A DNA stretch of 64,000 bases from Leucaena leucocephala (lineage: Eukaryota; Streptophyta; Magnoliopsida; Fabales; Fabaceae), in NCBI GenBank assembly GCA_037074615.1, contig CM073537.1, positions 14,899,989 through 14,963,988 of the forward strand. Reading direction: 5' to 3'. Position 1 is the first letter of the stretch, and every line of letters begins with the position of its first letter. Both the position numbers and the translations under genes were made by a program. Below the pieces are notes generated by a model, which had not been told where the DNA came from, ran no database searches, and was given only the letters and a program-made list of their open reading frames with translations. Shown piece by piece: positions 10,978 to 22,189 of the stretch.

Positions 10978-13900
10978 TGTCACGTCCTAAAATTTGAGCC
11001 GTGACCAGCACAAAATATGAATAAATTCATATTCCTTAAGCCTTAAACCTTAAATAAAACGTTTAAAATAATAATCATAATTTATCTTACCGTTTAAATA
11101 AAAAAGGAAGTCATCTGTAGGAATTTCGGTAAAATTATCTTTATATAAACCTTCCAAAAATCTTACAACAGATTGCGCATGTTTTAAATTACATGCAGAT
11201 ATTTTTCAAAATAACCAGAATCTTATCTATATGCAAAGTGGAGCATCTAAATTTTAAACAAAATAATACAAGTATTTCATAAATTTAAAATTACATTATA
11301 AGTAGATATGTCAAAAACAATGCTTCAGATCGAACGAGAGGCTCTTCACTGCTCAGCTTGAGGAACAAGGTTAACAGTACTATCTGAAGCCAAAATAATC
11401 TATCGGTGAATAATATCCCAAAAACATAATTTAAAATGCGGAAAGAAATAATTTCAATCTGTTTAAATGTAAATAATATCACTTTGTAATTAAATACAAA
11501 TATTCCAATAAAACATTTTATTTTAGAAAATACATTTAAAACAATCATTTTTCCATATGACTTTAATAGAACGAAAACAAGCGTGGACACACAGTCCACA
11601 AGGGTAACTAACCAATCCGGCGTGCTCGAAGCCACGAAATAGGCATAGGTACGAAACCCACGAATAACAAGCGCAAATACAAAACCTATGAATAATAGGC
11701 ACGAATAACCAATGTGAGTACGAGACCCAAGAATATCCATCGAGCTTGGATTTAACTATAGTGCACCAAGGACTAACAGTATTGCTATTATTAATCAGCG
11801 TTCTGTATTCAGTCCTCTCTAAAAAAATTTTCAGCATGCGTGGGGTTCATTTGGCATTTAAGGATCACAACCCTTTTAAATGCAAGAATTTCATAAAGTA
11901 CTTCATAATCATGATACCCAAGCATAAACATCAAAATAAAATCTTAAAAAATTTCTTCAATACGTATGGAATAATTATTCTACTAATAAAATTCACCTAA
12001 AAGTATTTCATCAAGAAAATCAATTCAATATAACATTTTCCAAAGTCTTTTTCCAAAACTTTCTTTATTCATTTTCATACATAAACATAATCATATCATA
12101 AGCCAATTGAAAAGAGAAACCAATAATCTCAATCAAAGTCATTAATTCATATAACAATGCCTTTAGCAAATCATACTTAAAAATTAACACTTTAAATAGA
12201 ACATATCAAATAGAAAGTTATTATTAAAAATATCATTTTTAGGGGACGTTATTTACTCACCTTTGATATTCTGATATAGCTTATTCATGCTCTATTCTTC
12301 CCTTATATTCCTAAAATTTTTAGAAGTAAAACATTCCATCAGTAATTACTATTCATCTCTTTTGTACCATATACTATTTATTTTCATTCCTGAAAATAGG
12401 ACACTTGTCCATATAAACTTCTTTTCTAGCAAACATGACACAAGCATCAATAATTAATAAGCTAAGAATTACTCTTTTTATTGCACCATTTCAAACTTCA
12501 TAATCCATCAAGAAATACAATTTCTCCTTTATCCCAATTTCCTTTCATTTACCATTACCATAACAAGTCACATATATACTTACTAATACTTAAATATTCC
12601 AACAATTTTTCCTTATCATCTTCTCCATTTTCCTTTATAACACTTAAACGAAACTACAACCTTTACTTAACTCTGAAAGTTTCAAACTTTGTAACTATAT
12701 TAAATTTTAAAATCTTTATCCAAATTTCATATTCTTCAATTCAGTTCAACACCCATACTTCCACAATTTTCTAAACATCAATCAATGTATAAACACAAGC
12801 TAAGCTTCCGACTCTGCTCTTCATTCCCCCCCACTAATTTTCCAACATAAATTTAAACCCAAAGAAGCATGTCTTAAGTCCATTTTTACCTTATTACAGC
12901 AACCCAAACATTTAATTAAAATGTTCCATCCCTTTCACATACTTTAAATTCAAGTTATCCAACTCCCCTCTTCCTTCTACCTCAACCCATAGCACATAGC
13001 TCTACAGAACAGAGCAACAATAATACACATAGTTTCAGGTTCAACAACAGCTCCACAACACTACATAAATTCATTCTTCCTCTATCACTACACAAAGCTT
13101 CAATGTCGACAGAAAAGTAGCAAGAACAACAAAAATGGAACAAGCTTTTGTGATAAAAATCTCAACCCACAATAGAGAGCCAAAGCTAACAGCCACCAAC
13201 AAGAGAGGGAAAAATCCATAAACTTACCAACTATAAAGTTTCAGGTTCACAACGGAGGCTCCATAATCTTAACATCAATTATTCCTCCACCTTCATTACC
13301 TTCACAGATCCGGCATCCAGAGTATAAAAAGGAGATCAAATTTCCAACTTAAAACTATGAAATATCAATAGAGAGGAAGAGGTGTTAGGCATACCACACA
13401 CTCACACACGGTGGCCTTCTGCAGCAGCAAGGGAGAAGGACGTCGGAGGCTGCTACAACAGCAATGGTGAAACTCCAACAGCGACGAGATGATAGAACTG
13501 AACAGAAGAAAAATAGAGCAAAGCTTTCGAGAGAACGGCCACCAAGGAAGAAGAACAATGGCGGATGTGCGACAGAATGGCGACTCGATACAGAATAGGT
13601 GAAAGGAAGGAGAAAATCTTCACAGCAACTGGATCTAACCAGCAAGGAAACTTATGACGATGGCGACGACATCGGTGGCAGCAGCACAGTCGATGGCGGC
13701 AGATAGAACTCACAGCAGCAGTGGATTCTTGGTCAAAGATCGCGAAGCTTCTCTCAAATCTCTCGCTGGCGTCCAAACTGAAATGGGAGAGGAGAATCTG
13801 CTGAAATAAAAATAAGCAGAAGGGCAGTATGGTAATTTTGCATGATGACTGAAGAAATAAAATTCCACTTTAGCTTGAGCTGGGGTTCAAACCAGAGACC

Positions 13901-14024
13901 TCCCCTTCATTCCACTATCTCTAGCCACTCAACCATCAACTTCACTTGTGATAATACTGCAAGAAATAATATATGTACACTTATTAAAATGGTATTATAT
14001 CTATGTATTTATAGGGTCATTACA
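10978..14024 (-). mobile_element. Solo LTR, about 3 kb, probable Ty3/gypsy chromovirus
   Basis: On the minus strand it begins tgtaatgacccta (right end, 14024) and ends cgtgaca (left end, 10978). It is flanked by taact (10973-10977) and tgact (14025-14029), a 5-base target duplication with one mismatch. There is no gag or pol, so it is a solo LTR left by recombination. It is the most complete of five copies (others at 1-128, 361-2492, 37664-39757 and 44973-46051). The region 13380-13800 is more GC-rich. At about 13890-13930 a GTTTGAACCCC-like stretch resembles a Pol III B box by chance or origin. Open frames at 11291-11837 and 13385-13776 lie within it and are not genes. Confidence 0.65.
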
Positions 14025-17000
14025 TGACTCCTGACCAAAAGCCAATTTAATTAGGAGAATTTTATTTACTTGATATGTATAAATGTTGTAATGTATCAAA
14101 TCAAATATACCAATACTAAAATAAAAATCTTATTCTCATAAGCATTGATTCAACTACTTTTAATAAATAATTTTGCTAGATCATTTAGTTAAGTAGGCTT
14201 TTCAACTATTTTTCTAATAATTGTTTAATAATCATTGAAAGCCTGACATATAAACTCACTTGCATCGTTAAGAGAATATTTTTATTATCACATTTTTAGA
14301 AATTATGCATTCAACATAATGATTTGTTCAAATAATATTACAAATTTTCTGGTTGCAAACTCATAATAATCACACATGTAACTATCTTATAGATGCATCT
14401 ATCAAATTTATTGAATACTTGGATGGTTATATGCTAATTGAATGTACCCATATATGAATTTAATATATTTCCAAAAATGTAGAGATGCATTTTGAATCAT
14501 AACTAGTGATATTCTCTTAATCAATTTTGTTTAAGAACAAGCAGTATATGTTAATTTTTATGTTGGCTATTCATGAAGAATCTTCTGATTCTTCAATAGA
14601 TGTCAATACTTATTTTTTTTAATAATTTGTTACATCATCTAGGATGATCATATAAATTATATCAATAATATATCTATTTGATTAATAAACTTCTGGTTTA
14701 CTGTAATCAGCAATAAACTTTTCAATTTTTATAACATATGACTGATTTAAAATCTTATCAATATGACATCCATTTTTTTGAAGATCAATTGGACTTATAT
14801 GAAGATTTGAATATAATTCCATCCAATGATAGCTCACACTTGTATTCCAACAATCTCCCCATCAAGTGTGAGTCATATCAATATGTTTTTCTTTTTCAGG
14901 TATTTCACTAAGAAGTCTAGATGCTTCCTCACTTATATAAAATCATAGATCTAATATAGATATATGGGTGATAATTTTCATTATCAATCATCCCTTAAGA
15001 AAAATATGTATCAGTTCTTCATGAACTATTTTAATTTTTTTGTCATATAAATTCTTCAGGAACTATCATATATTATTACATCACTATATAATTTAAGTAT
15101 TCATTAATAACATGCTTCAACATATTCAAAATACTATAATTATTTATGATGTTTAGGGGTACAGTGGAATATAATCCAATATATCATCAATATTATAATA
15201 CAAAATAATAAATGACTATGATTATGATATTTATATTTTTCTTACAAATTGTCCTAACTATTTTAGCATTCATAAATTTAACTATTATTGATCAATAATT
15301 AAGTATCTAATATAAATAACTTCAAATATTACCAATCCCATAGTAAGTAAATCAATAGCCAATAACTCACATAATACACACTATTTTTTTAATATTTGTT
15401 TGTATCAATCATCATGTTAATCATCAAATAAATAGTGTAAAAATTACCTTCAACTAATAGTAATTCATCTAAAATCCTTGTATGAGTAATGTTATATCAA
15501 GATCAACTATATCCAATAGAATTCAAAATATACCGCTTACCACAAACAATTTTTAGAACTTGACAGACAATTTTTAGAACTTGAATATTTAGATTAGTAG
15601 GTAATAATTTTTATGATTAGCATCTATAAATGCTAGTATCTATCTATAAAATAATAAATTGACTTGCAATGTATATAGCTTATACACATTACAAAAATAA
15701 TTTTGTGAATAAATCGAAGTCAACATCAACTATTTATAATGAATTTTCTCATAAGAATAGATAAATTATCATGTAACATAAATATATAATTTTTCTTTTT
15801 CTCTCAAGTGTCACAAGAAATCTAATTTAATTCCAATATATATGCCAATCAATTCGTCATTTAGTATACCTCTCTTAAGATTAAAATAGAAAAATAATAA
15901 CAAATATAATTATATAACTGTATTTGAATCAATTAAATATTTATCAAACTCATCGAACCCAAAAATATAGAAGATCCTAAAGTAAACTCTAGAGAATAAA
16001 ATACAAAATATGATGAGATTAATTAAAATAAAAGTAACATTAAAACTTCTAATAAGATAAATCACATAAATTCAAACCAATATGGAATAAGATCATATGA
16101 ATAAATGAACAAAATATGTACAATATATCATCCCTTTAATTTGCACACAAATTATACAATATATTAATGAATATCTCAACATAACCAATAATTACTCTTT
16201 AATTTGGTCTATTTGGTTTCGCATCACACACTCTTTAGCATCACAATATCAAATAATCATAATAATTTCTCCCACACAAATTAATCATAGTAAATTTAAA
16301 CAATAATAAATATTCAACATCAAATAGGATAGCCTTTTGTGCTTATGATTATTTCCTTTGGCTTGCCTCCTGGGCTTCTGATTATTCCTTTTGGAATTTT
16401 TCTCCACAACTTATTGCATTGAGAGTCACAATTACTTTTAATATTTTCTATAAAATTTTATGGTCCTTTTGGGGTCATTATCAATTTTGACATTTAATTT
16501 CAATGAATTGATGCAAAATTGTCTATATGACTTCCAGTCACATTTTAACATTTATTTTTTGTCCATATGATTTCTAGTCATATTATAACATTTTTTTGTT
16601 TATATGATTTCTAGTCATCTTGTAATATTTTCTCATAAGATTATCACCTTCATAGTTATGTATGTTATCTTGCTTTCAATAGCACATCATCAATTTTTTC
16701 AGATATTGATCTTCAGGACTATAGCAAAAATATTTCAAAGCTACAAGGTCTTTTGTGTAATTAAATATTTAGTCATTAGCCTTCAAGGTTTTGATATATG
16801 TAATCAATAGATTATCAAATTGTCACACTATTTTAGTCCAATATGCCATATATAAAAATCACAAGATGGTCTTGTATCAAAGAACAATTATCAAAAGTGA
16901 TATGACTTATGGTCATTTAATCACAAAAATATTATGGATGTTGGCAATTTAATAACACAAAATTATAATATCAACATATAGAGAGAGTACAAAATATAAA

Positions 17001-17619
17001 AAGAATAAATAAATCTATTAAAACATAAATTAATATATAGAGAGGGAGGGACGGAGGATTAGCAATATAAATAAATATAGCAATTAGAAAAATATAAATA
17101 AATAGAAATATATGCAGCAAATTAAATCATGATAAGAATAATAATGGACAAAATAAATTAAATCTCCTGATCAAATAAAAATAAAAATAAACCCATAATC
17201 ATATAAATCACATTATATACTATATAAAATTACATAATATATCACAAAGAAAAATAACATAAATATAAATATGTTTGTTGTGTGTTGCAATGAAGATACC
17301 CATGACAATATGAATAACCAAGGAAGAATGACAATATGATTGGAACCCATATATTAAGCTATACGTGTAATATGATAATCTATAAGGAGCTTATACCTCA
17401 AATTAAAATGTATAGAAAAAAATAATCGAATAAATAACATAAAAGAAACAACATAATATGTTGTAAAGATATAAGAAATTAAAATTGTTAATGATAATGG
17501 GTAGGGGATAATTAGGAAATGAAAGCTAATATAGAATATCATTATATATAACATAAGAATATATGAATCTACAAGAAGTTTATACCTCAAATTTTTAGAG
17601 CAAAATTATGCTGATAACA
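14025..17619 (-). other. Decayed interior of the old copia element, right part
   Basis: This very AT-rich DNA lies between the solo LTR and the right copia LTR. Two or three imperfect repeats of a motif like catatgatttctagtcat occur at about 16530-16620. No gag zinc knuckle or protease motif can be read. It probably corresponds to the gag/leader end, from its position only. Confidence 0.35.
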
Positions 17620-17938
17620 TGTTATAAAAATAAGAAAGTAAAAGAGTAAAAAAGAGGATAACAAGACAAGAATTTGAGAGAGAGAGTAAGGGAATATTTC
17701 TCATTCACATGTGTATATTTCATCTTACATATGCCTTGTACGTGGCCCCTATTGATAGGCCTCCAACCCTTAAAACTAATCCAATGGTTACAATAAAATA
17801 AATAGTAACATAATAATATTTACAATACAAAACTCCTCCAAACAATTCATTGAGGATGTTATGAAGTTAAGGACATTAAGAAAAAAGGAATCCTAAAGGT
17901 GAAAAGTTATGGACATCCATTATTCGATATTCATAATA
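17620..17938 (-). repeat. Right LTR of the old copia element
   Basis: It begins tgttataaaaataagaaag and ends ttcataata, followed by the target duplication atatt. It aligns with the left LTR without its 170-base duplication (cctccaa, ttattgaggatgttatgaagtt, ttatggacat). The two LTRs differ at many positions, so the insertion is old. Confidence 0.75.
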
Positions 17939-18169
17939 ATATTTTATTTATTTTACAAAGGACTTGCCTTTTAAATTGGAAAAGAAGACACTATCCTAAA
18001 TTTAGTTAGACGTGTCTTATTATAAGGACCAAAGGGAGTATTAAAGGGCATTAATAGTTTCATAACTTGTCTAACTTCATTAAGTAGTCAATTGTCACAA
18101 AAATAAAAATGAGAAAACTAATACCCCATAGAGATATAGAAAGATCTCTTTTTATAAAAGCTACTTTAT

Positions 18170-18430
18170 TATTCCCTTCTTCCTTAATATAAGATTTAAT
18201 TGACTAATTTGAGTATATTAAGAAAGCTAAATAAATAAATTAATTATAACAAATGTGATATGATCTCTAAACAATACTCATACGACAATAGATCATATAT
18301 AGGTTTACAAGTTAAGTAAATTAGTTTTGGAGAAAAATAATAAATATTATATATACAATAGATTAAGGTCTTATATTTTAAACTAAACCTGACCTCCAAC
18401 TAGCTCTTATATTAAGGACTGAGGAGTATT
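18170..18430. repeat. Stowaway-like MITE
   Basis: The ends read ccttaatataaga (near 18183) and tcttatattaagga (near 18405), inverted with respect to each other, with AT-rich DNA between and gagtatt at the right end. The type is common in this window. Confidence 0.5.
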
Positions 18431-18505
18431 TACTAAACATAATAAAAATACTTTCCCTCAAGTTCCCCTTTTCTAAAACCCATTTTCTATATGCTATATA
18501 GCAGT

Positions 18506-18743
18506 CTAAAGTTCAATCTTTACAGCATCAATGACTCTTTTATTCTGCTTATAGTATTGGAAATAGGTCTTAACATATATTTATTTCTTGATTTATATAA
18601 CTTTCGCCTCGACTCATCAACTAGTTTGACCAGTTCAATCTCTGATTCTGAGCATAAAATATAGCCAATGGGCAGTATTTCCTTTTTTGAGTTTATCATT
18701 GGCCTCTGTACACGGCTCTTAAATATTTCATATTGCCCATTAT
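18506..18743 (-). pseudogene. 2OGD relic G: orphan last exon
   Basis: The minus strand from the acceptor (ct at 18744-18745) is homologous to the last exon of genes A, B and E. It has a 2-base gain near its start, a loss of about 7 bases mid-exon, and a changed stop codon (taa to gaa; the next stop is at 18506). The His iron-ligand codon is Gln when aligned, as in relic H, so G and H share an already damaged ancestor. Intron-3-like sequence follows up to about 19080. Exons 1 to 3 are absent. Confidence 0.8.
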
Positions 18744-19099
18744 CTATTCACATTGAACAATGTTCCTTCCATTAAGGTTAAAACATGAATATATAAATTT
18801 CAAATAGTTTAAGTTAAATGGTTTTACTTATGCCATCAATAATTTATAATATTATAAATTCAAATAATTGTTAAGATCAAGATAGTATTGAAAAAGGAAA
18901 CGAAGTTTTTGGCTAAATTGCACTTATGGCTATTAAAGCCCGGACAATCTACATGAAAATTAAGTGCTGCATATATGGTTGATTTCGTGTTTTATTCTCA
19001 ATTTCTCTTCTTACTCAATTTAATTATACTTGTTATTTAATAAGCTTCTAGAGGTGTATATATTTGATTAGTCTTATGTAACAAATGTTAGTCAAGAAA

Positions 19100-19420
19100 T
19101 TAGCTCAAAACCTATAAAATTATTAGTTCAAATCTTACTGTGAAATAAAGATCTTGTTAACAGATGATCTATAAGTATTCTCTAAATTTAAAAATATACC
19201 TGCCCTAGTGAGTTTCGGGGTCTTAGTGTCTACTTTAGAATATTTATATTTCTTAACGAGACACAATATCCACTTATTTTTAGGTTACACCTCAGAAGTT
19301 TCGCGTGGATGATTGCAGGAATGAAACTAGAACCGCTGGTATATTTGCAGTATACCTCTAAATTTAAGATAATGCCTTTTTGACAAATGTAAAAGGGAAG
19401 TCCTTTATCCAAAAAAAAAA
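19100..19420. repeat. SINE-like or composite short repeat with A-tail
   Basis: It contains ccctagtgagtttcggggtc, shared with the SINE-like element near 23330, and a stretch around gtttcgcgtggatgattgc at 19300 that recurs at about 37290. It ends in a run of A at about 19409. Such dispersed, A-tailed, non-coding units fit SINEs, but I cannot fix the head. Confidence 0.35.
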
Positions 19421-19429
19421 AAACCAGTA

Positions 19430-19615
19430 ATATTTATTTATAAAGCAAGAGAATTAAGTTCTAATTCCACCTTTTTTAAAAAATTCTTAAAAAAGATATT
19501 TTAGTAACAAAGCTTCAATTTAGATTAGTTAATTATTTAAATACTTAATAATAGAATTCAGAAAAACTATAAAATATTAGGTAACTCAAATGGTTATAAA
19601 AAAAAATATAATACT
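19430..19615. repeat. Dispersed repeat, also at about 40420-40620
   Basis: It shares with 40420-40620 the order: a GAGTTCTAATTCC-like stretch, ttagttaattatttaaatac, ataatagaattca, and actcaaatggttataaaaaa at the end. The Pol III B-box-like stretch and A-rich end suggest a SINE family. This is inferred from two copies only. Confidence 0.4.
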
Positions 19616-19735
19616 TGTTGAAATTTGAATTGAAGTCAAAATGTTTGTCCAGCTCAAAGACTATAATACTTCTCTAGAAATTTCTTCTACTTCGACGGAA
19701 AAGGGAAATAAGGGGTGTTTGAAAAAATCTGATGG

Positions 19736-19739
<4 letters not shown>

Positions 19740-19778
<39 letters not shown>
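19740..19778. repeat. AT dinucleotide microsatellite
   Basis: An uninterrupted AT run of nearly 40 bases, directly readable. Confidence 0.95.
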
Positions 19779-19781
<3 letters not shown>

Positions 19782-20770
19782 ATAGAGCATATTTGGACAA
19801 GAGTTTGAAAAATGGCTTATGAAAATAAAGATTTTTTGGACAGCTTTTAGAAAAAGGCTTTTGGAGAAGAGCTTATAGAAAAAAAGTAGTTATAAATAAA
19901 TGAGTGTTTAGATATTTATTACCAGAACGACTTTTGTAATTGAAAAATTACTAGAAAGGGAATGATTTTATTAAAAATAAAAAAGATGAGAGATGATGTA
20001 AGAAAAAGTAAAAATAAAATAGTAATTAGGTAGTCCATAAACTCTTTTACTGTTCCAAAAGTTATTCCCAGTAGTTTATCCAAAATAATAGTTTAGTCCA
20101 AATGCTCTTTTGAATAAATATAACTATTTGTTTTCAAATTTCTTTAAATTAAAATTTTGACCAGAAACTCTTTTAAAACTATGGTTTTGATTCTTCCTAA
20201 ACAGACACCTAATCACTATATTGTGAAGAAGACTATTTGATTTTACCTATTTATTATTATTTTTTCACCCCCAAGAAATTGGAGCACTATAATTATGTGA
20301 TTGTTTTTGGATTTCAATGTTATAGAATATAAATATATTCAATTAATAGTTTTAATATTTTTTATTTTTCTATTTGACTATAAAAAAATTCAACTCAATA
20401 CTAAACATAAGATAAATAAACAGAGAATATTAAACACATTATAAATAGAAATTGAAAAAACGGAATTCTAGGAGAAATTATTTGTCTTTCTAGAACTCTT
20501 CTTATTTATGTCGAAGTACTCTCTAAAATATTAATATAATAATACCTATTGATTTCATCCCTCAAAGAATCCTATTCCCTATTCTTAGTTTAGATTTTTT
20601 TTCTTAGTTTTTATTAGAACCTTTATGACATAATTAATATTTTTTTATTTATTGCATATAACATATAAGAAGTATTAGAGTAGGCGAAAAACAAAAAGGA
20701 GAGGAAATTTCATTGAACAAATAGGATTATATATATTAGTCAAATAGGATTATATATATTAGGTTAAAAT
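19779..20770. other. AT-rich intergenic DNA, possible MITE
   Basis: Around 19785-20210, gagcatatttggac at the left and aaacagacacct at the right could be ends of a non-autonomous DNA element, but the inverted match is weak. A 24-base unit (aaataggattatatatatta) is repeated directly at about 20720-20762. No gene was seen. Confidence 0.3.
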
Positions 20771-21446
20771 TAGGGGTGTCCAACCTTGTCCCGTCCCGGG
20801 TGTCCCGACCCGGTCCCGGGGATTTCGGGACGGGTCCGTCCCGTCCCGAAATGGACCGGGACGGGTCCGTCCCGGGACGGGACAAGATTGGTATTCGGGA
20901 CGGGACGGGTTTCGGCCCGTCCCTCGGGAATCCCGTCCCGTCCCGATTTTTTTTTTTTTAAAAAAAATTTACATTATCCTATCTTTCCTACTCTTATATA
21001 GATATTTTTATTCTTATACAGATATTTTTATATTGATATTTCTATTCTTTTCTACTATTACTTTTTTTTCCCTTATATGGGTAAGTTATTATATTATATC
21101 AAGGAGAAATGTTGGTATTTCGAGTAAGTTGCTGGGGCATTTTATATGGAATAATTTATTGAGATGATTTTATTATAATATATTTTTTTAAAAAAAATAA
21201 TTTCGGGTCCGTCCCGTCCCGTCCCGAACCCGTCCCGGTCCCGTCGGGACCGGGACAAATTCGGGACGGGACGGGACACGGGACACGGGACCGAGGGTCA
21301 TCCCGAAACCCATCCCGTCCGGACATCTATATCAACCTGTCCCAAATTTTTCCCGTCCTGATCCTTCATGGGACGGGACGGATCGGCCTCGATATAACCG
21401 GGACCCAGACGGGTCACCCGGGACGGGAATGAATTGGACACCTCTA
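20771..21446. mobile_element. Non-autonomous hAT-like transposon, GC-rich ends
   Basis: The ends are inverted repeats: taggggtgtccaac at 20771 and the complement of ggacacctcta at 21446. Inside both ends are dense arrays of gtcccg/cgggac, which make a strong GC island in AT-rich DNA. TAGGGGTGTCC ends with GC-rich subterminal repeats are typical of plant hAT elements. No clear 8-base target duplication could be matched, and there is no transposase. The open frames at 20776-21001 and 21298-21492 are products of the repeat. Confidence 0.65.
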
Positions 21447-22189
21447 ATATATTATTATTAGTATCAACCCTACTACTTCCAACTATATCCATTGTTTATT
21501 CTCCTATTTCTTTTCTTTCAATTAACTTACTTTCTCAATTAATGAACACTGTTGTTGATTTTAAAAAAAAATATTAAATTAATGGGTCATTACATGGCAA
21601 GTGAAGATGAGTTGGGCGAGATACTCTCTCTCTTTTCCTTATTAGAGTTTATCCCTTTATTTTCTATAATAGATTTTGAGCACCTAACAAAAAGCTAGAC
21701 TCAGAATGGCTAGACTCTGATAACAGTAGCCTCTTGTCAAAACTTGTTAACAAACAGGAGATCTCAATCAATATTTATTCGATGTATCATCCGATTTATG
21801 TTACCCAAGAAAAATCAATATTTATTCAATGTGTCATCCGATTTATGTTACCCAAGAAATCTTGAGACAAACACCTATCTATAATTTACCTAGAGTCAAA
21901 TGTTTTTTCCAACTTTTGGTAATGAGTTAACATTTAAAGAAAATACTACTATTTAAAAGCATGAGATGTTATGAAAGGAAATTGATATATAGTTTCATAA
22001 CATATCTAACTTCACTGAAGGGGCAATTGATACAAAATAAAAATGAGAAAATGAACTCTATCTCATAAATATAGTAAGCTCTCTTTGTAGAAAACTACTT
22101 TATTCATTTGATAAACATAATAAAAATCCTTTTCCTTATGTTTCCCATATGTGAAGCCCATTTTATACATGACAGATAGCAATCTAAAG
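21447..22189 (-). other. 3' flank of gene B
   Basis: This is non-coding. It carries the array's downstream signature on the minus strand. A piece of it (gtgtcatccgatttatgttacccaag) is duplicated directly at about 21785 and 21830. No gene was seen. Confidence 0.5.

Larger units (their letters stand above)
8687..17938 (-). mobile_element. Old Ty1/copia element with decayed interior
   Basis: Two related LTRs, 8687-9178 and 17620-17938, bound this element, and the 5-base target duplication atatt is present on both sides (8682-8686 and 17939-17943). The right LTR is preceded by ctgataaca, a primer-binding-site remnant like that of the copia element at 46238. Just inside the left LTR is a stretch matching the same relative position of that element (atgtgcctc, attaggaaaa). 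The interior is AT-rich and has no convincing pol frame, so the element is long dead. It contains the solo LTR at 10978-14024. The terminal CA has decayed to TA. Confidence 0.75.

Noticed and set aside
11291..11837. Minus-strand frames of 149 and 104 codons
   Set aside because: They are within the solo LTR; the equivalent region in other LTR copies does not stay open.
13385..13776. Frames of 86 and 107 codons on the minus strand
   Set aside because: They lie inside the solo LTR, overlap each other in different frames, and resemble no protein.
13880..13935. tRNA-like stretch with A-box and B-box-like words
   Set aside because: It does not fold into a cloverleaf that I can draw, and it lies within the LTR copies (a related stretch is near 37750).
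8687..17938. Possible reading that 8687-9178 and 17620-17938 are unrelated repeats
   Set aside because: The matching atatt on the outer sides, the primer-site remnant and the interior match next to the left LTR make them a pair of one element.
20776..21001. Frames rich in Pro, Ser and Arg
   Set aside because: They arise from the gtcccg repeats of the hAT-like element.
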